Assembly: GCA_026984555.1 (NCBI GenBank)
Contig: JALSRY010000796.1
Location: forward strand, 1 to 6,251
Direction: 5' to 3'
Length of the DNA: 6,251 bases
Source: Phycisphaerae bacterium
Lineage (GTDB): Bacteria > Planctomycetota > Phycisphaerae > UBA1845 > Fen-1342
The notes beneath the pieces are model-generated. The model ran no database searches. It was not told where the DNA came from and worked only from the letters and a program-made list of their open reading frames with translations. Positions 1 to 6,175 of the stretch are shown one piece after another; within the stretch, counting starts at the first letter, position 1, and the number at the start of each line of letters is the position of its first letter. A program made the translations under genes and the position numbers.

Positions 1-672
1 GGCGACGGCGCGGAGCCGACCGGCGAGGTGGTCGCGGCAGGGCCCGCGGCGGACGCGCACGCTCCCGACGAGGCTTCGCCGTGGGACGGCACCGAGCGGC
101 TCGACATACTCGATCCGATGCAGGGCGTCAGTGGCGAGGTGGCCTTTCGCGAAGCACACGTCGGCCCGGCGCCGCACCTTCCGGGGGGCGATGCGGGGGA
201 CGGTGCCGCGGACGCCCAGATCGGCTCGGACGCCCACGAATTCACACTCGATCAGCCGGGGGTGTCTCAAGAGCCGGTCACCATTCCCGCCGACATGGCG
301 CACCAGTCTTTCGACGACGTGTTTACGGACGCGATCGACGTTTCGATTCATCCCCCATCCGATGGCGACGGCGCGATGTCGGACGGCGTGAGCGTACCGG
401 GGGCGACGACGGCGCGGGTCATGGAGGATCAGGCGCCGGGCCAGCCGGACGGCGGCGGGTTCGCCACGCCCGAGGGACACCAGGTTTCCGCCGACGGCAC
501 GGCTCACGCAACGCACGGAGATGGGGAGGCGCCCGCGGCGGCCCAGGCAGGCAATCGCAGTTTGTGGGCGTTGTTCTGGGGGTTGCTGCGTGGGCACGCC
601 GGAACGGAACAAACGACGGACGAGGTGGCGGCCCAGGCCGCCCAGCGCGCGGAGAACGAGCGGCGTTCGTAG
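1..672 (+). CDS. 3' end of a gene for an acidic, low-complexity protein (5' end outside window)
   Basis: The frame is open from base 1 to a TAG stop at 670-672, giving 223 codons. The first possible start inside the window is a GTG at 28 without a properly spaced ribosome binding site, so this is most likely the C-terminal part of a longer protein. I do not recognise a domain. The visible part is rich in Asp, Gly, Ala, Pro and His, is strongly acidic, and looks disordered. Near the end (window codons 187-198, bases 559-594) there is a short hydrophobic, Trp-rich patch reading SLWALFWGLLRG. It is followed by a charged Ala/Gln/Glu/Arg tail ending ERRS. The patch is too short for a normal membrane span. 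The gene ends 31 bases before an adaptor gene on the same strand, so it probably belongs to the same operon. By position it could be a large exported or surface protein carried by the downstream machine, but nothing in the visible sequence proves this. Confidence 0.65.
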   Translation, partial: GDGAEPTGEVVAAGPAADAHAPDEASPWDGTERLDILDPMQGVSGEVAFREAHVGPAPHLPGGDAGDGAADAQIGSDAHEFTLDQPGVSQEPVTIPADMAHQSFDDVFTDAIDVSIHPPSDGDGAMSDGVSVPGATTARVMEDQAPGQPDGGGFATPEGHQVSADGTAHATHGDGEAPAAAQAGNRSLWALFWGLLRGHAGTEQTTDEVAAQAAQRAENERRS

Positions 673-689
673 CGATCGCCGACCGGACC

Positions 690-694
690 AGGAG
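690..694 (+). promoter_or_regulatory. Ribosome binding site that fixes the adaptor start
   Basis: AGGAG lies nine bases before the ATG at 704. It supports that start over in-frame codons further upstream (from about 521), which would overlap the preceding gene by about 150 bases and put a long Arg-rich extension before the export signal. Confidence 0.75.
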
Positions 695-703
695 CGAATT
701 GCG

Positions 704-1618
704 ATGTGGGAGTGGTTCTCAACGAACAAGGGAGGCGGCGGTGGCCGGATCGCAGGTGCGGTGCTGCTGGTGGCGCTGGTGGGGGTTGCGGCGGCGCAGG
801 AGTCCGCGGCGCCGGTGGTGTTTTCACCGCCGCCGGCCGGCGTGATCGGATTCACGGCGCCGTTGCACACCGCGACGCTCGCGCCGCTGCGCACGGGGCG
901 GATTTCCCGATTGCTCGCGGACGAAGGCGATTTCATCGACGCGGGCAAGCCGGCGGTTCTGCTCGACGACACGGTGCAGCGTCACCAGGTCGAGATCGCC
1001 AAGGCGCTGGCGTCTTCGACGATCGAAGTCGAGATGGCGCGGGTGCGCATGGAACAGACCGCGGCGGAACTCGAACGGATCAAGGCGTTGGCCCGCTCGA
1101 CCAATGCTTCGAGCAAGGAATTGGCTGACGCGCAGGCCAACGCGGAAGCGGCGCGGCTGAACTGGCAGCAGGCGGTCTTCAAACACGAGCAGGCGCAGCG
1201 CCAATACGCCTTGCAGCAGGCGATGCTCGATGAGTTTCAGCTCAAGGCGCCGTTTTCGGGCTATGTGAGCCAGCGGCTCAAAGACGTGGGCGACACCGTG
1301 GAGGAGCGCGAAGGCGTGCTGACGCTGGTGCAACTCGACCCGCTGGTGGTCCAGCTCGACTGCCCGCTCGAACTGGCAAGAAAGGTCCGGGCCGGCCGGC
1401 AAGTACGCGTCGTGCCGCTGGACGGCGGGCGGACGCCGCGGACCGGCGAAGTGGTCTTCGTCAGCCGCGTGGCGGACCCCGCTTCGCAGACGTTCAAGGT
1501 CAAGGTGCGCGTCGCCAACACGGATATGGGCTGGATCGCGGGGTTGCGGGTCAGCGTGGACTTCTCGGCGCAGGCGGCCCAGGCCGCGGCGCACGGTACC
1601 GCGACGGCGGGAAAGTGA
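704..1618 (+). CDS. Periplasmic adaptor (membrane fusion protein), AcrA/HlyD type
   Basis: A 304-aa protein of the family that bridges an inner-membrane transporter to an outer-membrane channel. Residues 16-31 form a hydrophobic export segment ending AAA-Q, a plausible signal peptidase I site after residue 31. There is no lipobox Cys, and a run of five Gly precedes the segment. The first half of the lipoyl-like domain is at about 57-90 (GRISRLLADEGDFIDAGKP region). A long alpha-helical hairpin follows at about 92-176. The second lipoyl half starts at LKAPFSGYV (180-188), followed by beta-barrel and membrane-proximal parts to about 290. The hairpin tip carries R125-x3-L129-x6-S136, the 'RLS' spacing known in AcrA/MacA-type adaptors to contact TolC-like channels. 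The start at ATG 704 has a good ribosome binding site. The PilZ gene follows after seven bases, so the two are probably co-transcribed. The substrate cannot be told from the sequence. The signal could also act as an uncleaved anchor. Confidence 0.93.
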   Translation: MWEWFSTNKGGGGGRIAGAVLLVALVGVAAAQESAAPVVFSPPPAGVIGFTAPLHTATLAPLRTGRISRLLADEGDFIDAGKPAVLLDDTVQRHQVEIAKALASSTIEVEMARVRMEQTAAELERIKALARSTNASSKELADAQANAEAARLNWQQAVFKHEQAQRQYALQQAMLDEFQLKAPFSGYVSQRLKDVGDTVEEREGVLTLVQLDPLVVQLDCPLELARKVRAGRQVRVVPLDGGRTPRTGEVVFVSRVADPASQTFKVKVRVANTDMGWIAGLRVSVDFSAQAAQAAAHGTATAGK

Positions 1619-1620
1619 GG
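1615..1620 (+). promoter_or_regulatory. Ribosome binding site of the PilZ gene, overlapping the adaptor stop codon
   Basis: GTGAGG lies five bases before ATG 1626 and contains the TGA stop (1616-1618) of the preceding gene. This arrangement suggests translational coupling. It favours ATG 1626 as the start over the TTG directly before it (1623). Confidence 0.65.
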
Positions 1621-1625
1621 TATTG

Positions 1626-2054
1626 ATGGAACTGTTCGAGAACACGGATCCGATCGGCGACGCGCTGAACGACGACAACGCGTTCGACCTCTTGCAGGAG
1701 CTCGAACGCAATACGCCGGACGAAATCCGTCGGCAGCGAGCCCATTTCCGCGTGGCGATCAAGGTGCATGTGACGCTCCAGCCGGCGAATGCCAGCCAGG
1801 TGCTCAAGTTCAAGATGCAGGGGACCACGGGCGACCTGTCCCAGGGTGGCTGCCGGATCCTCTTCCCGCTGCCGGTGCACGTCGGCGACATCTATCGGCT
1901 GGAGTTTGACCGGCGTCAACTGGATATGCCGCTGACGTTCGCGCGTTGCGTGCGGTGTCATCTGTTGCGCGAAGACGCATACGAGGCCGGTTTCGCGTTC
2001 TTCTCTCCGATCGCGATGCCTCGGACCTGTGCGTTGGCGGAGCACGAAAGCTGA
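1626..2054 (+). CDS. PilZ-domain protein, probable c-di-GMP receptor
   Basis: A 142-aa soluble protein without a signal peptide or membrane segment. A short acidic N-terminal stretch of about 32 residues leads into a PilZ domain at about 33-135. Both signature motifs are present: R38-x3-R42 within RRQRAHFR, and D70-x-S72-x2-G75 within GDLSQGG. In the PilZ family these residues bind cyclic di-GMP, so binding is likely. There is no output domain, so it probably acts by binding a partner in the cytosol. Its place between two adaptor genes suggests it regulates the export complex encoded around it, perhaps through the cytosolic parts of the GAF-HlyD or PqqD-M50 proteins; this is inference. It starts seven bases after the upstream gene and ends 72 bases before the next, the largest gap in the cluster. 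A CVRCH sequence (108-112) resembles a haem-c site but lies in the cytosolic PilZ fold. Confidence 0.92.
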   Translation: MELFENTDPIGDALNDDNAFDLLQELERNTPDEIRRQRAHFRVAIKVHVTLQPANASQVLKFKMQGTTGDLSQGGCRILFPLPVHVGDIYRLEFDRRQLDMPLTFARCVRCHLLREDAYEAGFAFFSPIAMPRTCALAEHES

Positions 2055-2126
2055 TATGCCCATCGGCGGGCGACCGATGTCACCGCGCCGGCGGTTCGGA
2101 CACACGATCGGTAACCGAGAAAAGTC
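2055..2126 (+). other. Intergenic gap with small inverted repeats
   Basis: This is the only sizeable gap between complete genes of the cluster. A perfect 6-bp inverted repeat, CATCGG (2061-2066) and CCGATG (2074-2079), has a seven-base loop. It begins six bases after the PilZ stop. A second dyad, TCGGT-A-ACCGA (2108-2118), lies just before the next start. No T-run follows the first hairpin, so it is not a classic intrinsic terminator. I see no convincing -35/-10 promoter. The hairpin could act in attenuation, RNA processing or protein binding, or it could be chance in GC-rich DNA. Confidence 0.35.
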
Positions 2127-4031
2127 ATGACGCCCCAGACGACACCTCAGCAGCAAGATCAATCGCCGCCGCGCCCGTCCGATGCGCGCCCGCCGATCGC
2201 GGAAATCCTGCAGCTCGCCCAGAAGGCCCCTTCCGTACACGTTTTCCTGAAACGGGCCCTGGAAACGGTTGCGGCGGCCTTCGGCAGTCCGTTCGCGGTC
2301 ATCTACGCCCGGAGCGGTGCCGCGGTAGTGCAAGAGGAGACTCACGCCGGCCCCAGCGATCCGGGGTTCTGGCGGCCGGGCGTCGAGCGCTTCCTCACCG
2401 AATCCATGACGGCATCGAAGCCGCGCGCGCGAGTGCTCAGCGCGGCGGGAGCGAAGCTGCAAGTCACGCTGCTGGCGGCGCCGGTGAGCAACGCCCGGCT
2501 CGGTCTGGGCGGGACGATCGCGGTCGTTTCCCCGGGCGGCGCGCCGGAAGCCCGTCACAAGCTCGAGCGGCTCGAATCGCTCGCGACCCTCGTCGCCTCG
2601 GCCGCCGCCACGGTCGGCACCACGACCGATTCCGGCGCGAACGCGCTGGCGGCGAACAAGTCGCTGGCCCGGGCGGCGACGGCACAAACGCCCGAAGAAC
2701 TGGCGTTCTCGATCACGAACAACTTGCGTACCAGGCTCGGTTGCGAGCAGGTGGCGTTGGGCATGGTCAGCGGGCGACGCGTGAAGATCATGTCGATCTC
2801 GGGGCTCGACGAGGTCAAGAACCGCACGCCGGGCGTCGGCCGGCTCCGTTGCGCCATGGAGGAATGCCTCGATTTCGGTGACACGATCGTTTCACAGCCC
2901 GACGGGGGATGGTTCGAGGACGGACCGCACGCCGGCGGTTTCCGTCTGCATCAGCAGTGGCAACAGAACGCCGGCGGCGCCTGTGTGGCCTCCGTGCCCC
3001 TGTACGCCGGGAAGCGCTGCGCGGCGGTACTCAGCCTCCGGCGGCGAGGCGACGAGCCGTTCAAGCCCGAGCAAATCGAGGAATTGCGCAAGGCGGTCGA
3101 GCCGTTCGCCTCGGCCTTGCTGTTGCTGCACGACGCACGCCGCGGCCTCGCCCGACACGCTTGCGATGCGGCCCGCGCGGCGGTGCATACGATCACCGGC
3201 CCCGGCCACCCCGGGCGCAAGGTGCTGGCGGCGGCGGCGTTGCTGGCGGCGGGGTGGTTTTGCCTGGGTTCGCTCGAATACCAGTTGACCGTGCCGGCCC
3301 GGATCGTCCCGGCGGTACAACGCCATATCGCGGCGCCCTTCGACGGTACGCTGGCGTCGGTGGCGGTCGTCGAGGGCGACGTGGTGCACAAAGGCGACGT
3401 GTTGTGCCGGTTCGATCAACGTGATCTGCTGCTCCAGCAAGGCCAGCTCCAGTCGCAAATCGCGGTGCTCCAGCGCGAGCAGATGCGGGCGCTGGCCGGG
3501 AACGATCCCGTGAGCGCGCGACTGGCCGAAGCGAAGTGGCGTCTGGCCCAGACGCAGCTCGCCGCCGTCGCCCGTCGGATCGAACAGGCGACCTTGCGGG
3601 CCCCGTTCGATGGCGTGGTGATTCATGGTGATCTGCGCAAACAGGTGGGCAGCGTGATCGCGCAGGGCACGCCGCTGTACGTGGTCGCGCCGCTGGATTC
3701 GTGGACGCTCGAAATGGACATTCCCGAAAACGCCGCCGACGAGTTGGCCGCCCGACTCGAGACGAGCGGCGGCGAAGCGACGGTCGGTCGGTTCGCGGGC
3801 AACGCGCGGCCCGAAGCCGACTTGCCCCTCGTGGTCACGCGGCTGCGCCCCAGTGCCGAAATCCGCGACGGCCACAACGTCTACGTTGCCGAGGCCCGCA
3901 TCGAGCCGGATACGACCTGGATGCGGCCGGGCATGGAAGGGCTGGCCCGGATCGACATCGGCCCGCGCAAGGTATGGTGGGTCGCGCTGCACAATGTGCT
4001 CGATACCCTGCGGATGAAGTATTGGCTATGA
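2127..4031 (+). CDS. GAF-like / transmembrane / HlyD-type adaptor fusion protein
   Basis: A 634-aa protein joining a cytosolic sensor-like half to a periplasmic adaptor. Residues 1-24 are Pro/Gln-rich. Two GAF-like alpha/beta modules follow, at about 25-165 (the more divergent) and about 178-340 (the clearer, with SVPLYAGKRCAAVLSL at 289-304 as a typical GAF core strand pair). One membrane segment lies at about 365-382. The periplasmic part has lipoyl half 1 (APFDG at 403-407), a short helical hairpin (431-487), lipoyl half 2 (APFDG at 492-496), and a beta-barrel to about 611. The C-terminus ends in a Trp-rich stretch. ATG 2127 is the first possible start, because an in-frame TAA lies at 2112-2114; the ribosome binding site is weak. 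The stop overlaps the next start (ATGA), indicating tight coupling with the M50 protein. The GAF domains may bind a small ligand or only mediate protein contacts; the ligand is unknown. The adaptor half is certain, the first GAF-like module less so. Confidence 0.9.
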   Translation: MTPQTTPQQQDQSPPRPSDARPPIAEILQLAQKAPSVHVFLKRALETVAAAFGSPFAVIYARSGAAVVQEETHAGPSDPGFWRPGVERFLTESMTASKPRARVLSAAGAKLQVTLLAAPVSNARLGLGGTIAVVSPGGAPEARHKLERLESLATLVASAAATVGTTTDSGANALAANKSLARAATAQTPEELAFSITNNLRTRLGCEQVALGMVSGRRVKIMSISGLDEVKNRTPGVGRLRCAMEECLDFGDTIVSQPDGGWFEDGPHAGGFRLHQQWQQNAGGACVASVPLYAGKRCAAVLSLRRRGDEPFKPEQIEELRKAVEPFASALLLLHDARRGLARHACDAARAAVHTITGPGHPGRKVLAAAALLAAGWFCLGSLEYQLTVPARIVPAVQRHIAAPFDGTLASVAVVEGDVVHKGDVLCRFDQRDLLLQQGQLQSQIAVLQREQMRALAGNDPVSARLAEAKWRLAQTQLAAVARRIEQATLRAPFDGVVIHGDLRKQVGSVIAQGTPLYVVAPLDSWTLEMDIPENAADELAARLETSGGEATVGRFAGNARPEADLPLVVTRLRPSAEIRDGHNVYVAEARIEPDTTWMRPGMEGLARIDIGPRKVWWVALHNVLDTLRMKYWL

Positions 4032-6175
4032 GCGATTCTCCCGCGCAACCCCAGCAACCGTCACTCGCCGATCGCCTGCGCAACGTTCGTGTCGGCGTGC
4101 GGAGAGACCTCGACGTCTCCCGGCATGTCTTTCGACACGAGCCCGCCTACGTGGTCCGCGATCCGATCACCTTTCAGAGCCATCGGTTCAGCCCGGAGGA
4201 CTACCACCTCCTGCTGAGCATCGACACCCGCCGCACGCTGGGCGAGGTCTTCGACGAGCTGGTCGCCGGCGGGCGGGCCGACCGGGACGACGAGGAGAAG
4301 TTCTACCAGTTCGTGTTCCACCTGCACCGGCTCGGGTTCCTGAACCTGCCCGTCTCCGACGACAAGCTTCTCTACCGGCGTTACCAGGCCAAGCGCCAGG
4401 CGCGCATCCGCCAGAAGCTGATGGGTTTTCTGTTTCTCCAGATCCCCCTCGTCAATCCCGACGCGTTCTTGTCGCGCACCATGCCCCTGATGCGCTGGGC
4501 GTTTACGCGGACGTTCTTCGTGTTCTGGCTCGGGTTGGTGGGGGCGGCGGCGTACGTGGCGGCCTCGAATGCGGACGCCCTGATTCAGCCGCTCGACGGC
4601 CTGTTGGCGACGCGCAACCTGGTCATCATGTGGCTCACGTTGGTCATCCTCAAAGTGTTCCACGAGTTCGGGCACGCGTTCGCCTGCAAGAACTTCGGGG
4701 GGCACGTACCCGAGATGGGCGCCTACCTCATCGCGTTCACGCCTTGCGCGTATGTGGACGCCACGGCGGTGTGGGGCTTTCCCCGCAAGCTGCATCGGCT
4801 GGTCGTCTCGTTCGCGGGCGTGTATTTCGAGCTGACCATCGCCGCGGTCGCGGTGTTCGTATGGGCGAGCACGGGCGAATCGCTGATTCACTCGATCGCG
4901 TACAACGTGATCTTCCTGGCCAGCACGGTCACGGTCCTTTTCAACATCAACCCGCTGATGCGCTACGACGGCTACTACATCGCCAGCGACCTGTTCGAGA
5001 TTCCCAACCTCCGCCAGCGGTCGAAGCAGTATGTGCTCGAAACACTCAAGGGGTGGCTGCTGGGGATTCGCCCCGCGGCACGACCGGCCAGCCGCCGGCT
5101 CCGCGCGATCCTGCTGGCGTTCGGATTCTGCACGGTCGTGTACCGCACGCTCGTTTTCGCGGGCATCGCCACGATGCTGTCGCTGAAGTTTTCGCTGGTA
5201 GGTCTGGCGATGGCCTGCTTTTTCCTCTCGACACTGTTGATTTCGATGGTCAAGCGACTGGCCCGGTACCTGTGGTTCGCGCAGGAGACCGCGCCGGTAC
5301 GCGCGCGGGCGATCGCACTCAGCGTGGTCGTGTTTTTCCTGATTCCGGTGGTCGGCGGGCTCGTGCCCGTGCCGCAACGCGTGCACGCGGCCGGACTGGT
5401 GGCGGCCGAGCAGGAAACGGTGGTACGGGCCGCCGTGCCCGGGTTTGTCGAGCGGGTGGCCTTCGAGCCGGGGGAAACGGTCGCACCGCGGGCCGAGCTC
5501 GCCGAGTTGTCCAATACCACGCTGGATGAACAGATGGCCAGTGCCCAGGCGGAATTGGCCGCCTGCGAAATCCGCCGGCGGGCGCTGGAATCGACCGACC
5601 CCGCCGCCGCCGCCGAACAGGCGGAACAGGCGCGCTACCTGCGCGCGCAGCTCGAACATATGCGCGTGCAGCGCGACGGCCTGCGTGTGACGACTCCCGC
5701 CGGCGGGCGGATCGTCGACGGCCTCAAACCCACCGACACGGGGCGCTTCCTGCGGGCCGGCGAAGCCGTGGCCCACCTCGTCTCCGGGCACTGGGAGGTC
5801 CGGGCCCTGCTCACGTCCGACGAGTTCACCGCCGCCGCGCCCCGCGTCGGCCAACAAGTGATCTTTCGCGCCCACGGCTCCGCGAACCGAACGCTCCGGG
5901 GCACGATCGAGCGAATCGATCCCGCAGGGTCGCGACAGGTCGACCTCGCCGCGCTTACCCACGTCGCCGGCGGCGATGTCCTCGTGGAGCCGCGTACCGG
6001 CGAGGCGCTGCAACCCTATTTCCAACTCGTGATTCGCCTGGACGAGGACGCCGGCTACGGCGTGCTGCGTCACGGCGTCACCGGGGTGGTCCAGTTGCCC
6101 GCACGAGCCGAACCCCTGCTGCCCCGGGCTTACCGGCGAATCGTGCGGTTCATCCACAAGCTCGAACGCAGTTGA
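4028..6175 (+). CDS. PqqD-like / M50 (site-2-protease type) / HlyD-type adaptor fusion protein
   Basis: A 715-aa inner-membrane protein. Residues about 33-108 form a PqqD-like winged-helix domain, a type that binds peptide substrates in peptide-modifying systems. Residues about 160-447 hold some seven or eight hydrophobic segments. The zinc site H212-E213-F-G-H216 lies at the end of the second segment. N308-P-L-M-R-Y-D314-G-Y-Y supplies the likely third ligand, D314. All catalytic residues of the M50/site-2-protease family are therefore present. After the last membrane segment (about 428-447) comes a periplasmic HlyD-type adaptor: lipoyl half 1 (466-493), a helical hairpin (497-552) with R516-x3-L520, lipoyl half 2 (about 553-586), and a beta-barrel to about 690. 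The start overlaps the upstream stop (ATGA). Fused M50-HlyD proteins are a known bacterial family, often annotated as putative peptide zinc metalloprotease. Whether this one cleaves a substrate, passes one across the membrane, or both is not known. Confidence 0.94.
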   Translation: MSDSPAQPQQPSLADRLRNVRVGVRRDLDVSRHVFRHEPAYVVRDPITFQSHRFSPEDYHLLLSIDTRRTLGEVFDELVAGGRADRDDEEKFYQFVFHLHRLGFLNLPVSDDKLLYRRYQAKRQARIRQKLMGFLFLQIPLVNPDAFLSRTMPLMRWAFTRTFFVFWLGLVGAAAYVAASNADALIQPLDGLLATRNLVIMWLTLVILKVFHEFGHAFACKNFGGHVPEMGAYLIAFTPCAYVDATAVWGFPRKLHRLVVSFAGVYFELTIAAVAVFVWASTGESLIHSIAYNVIFLASTVTVLFNINPLMRYDGYYIASDLFEIPNLRQRSKQYVLETLKGWLLGIRPAARPASRRLRAILLAFGFCTVVYRTLVFAGIATMLSLKFSLVGLAMACFFLSTLLISMVKRLARYLWFAQETAPVRARAIALSVVVFFLIPVVGGLVPVPQRVHAAGLVAAEQETVVRAAVPGFVERVAFEPGETVAPRAELAELSNTTLDEQMASAQAELAACEIRRRALESTDPAAAAEQAEQARYLRAQLEHMRVQRDGLRVTTPAGGRIVDGLKPTDTGRFLRAGEAVAHLVSGHWEVRALLTSDEFTAAAPRVGQQVIFRAHGSANRTLRGTIERIDPAGSRQVDLAALTHVAGGDVLVEPRTGEALQPYFQLVIRLDEDAGYGVLRHGVTGVVQLPARAEPLLPRAYRRIVRFIHKLERS

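Noticed and set aside
559..672. A PEP-CTERM or LPXTG-like sorting tail at the end of the first gene
   Set aside because: The hydrophobic patch is only about 11 residues, no PEP or LPXTG motif precedes it, and the final residues are mixed charged rather than a basic cluster directly after a membrane span.
521..703. An upstream extension of the adaptor reading frame beginning around 521
   Set aside because: It would overlap the preceding gene by about 150 bases and add an Arg-rich segment before the export signal. ATG 704 has a well-spaced AGGAG.
628..1587. The 14-mer GCGGCCCAGGCCGC occurs at 628-641 and again at 1574-1587, near the 3' ends of two adjacent genes
   Set aside because: Both copies encode Ala/Gln-rich tails (AAQAA) in GC-rich codons. 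The similarity does not extend beyond the 14 bases, so convergent composition explains it better than a functional repeat.
1947..1961. CVRCH in the PilZ protein, matching the haem-c attachment motif CxxCH
   Set aside because: The protein has no export signal and the motif sits inside a predicted beta-strand of the PilZ domain. Haem c is attached in the periplasm, so this is most likely coincidence.
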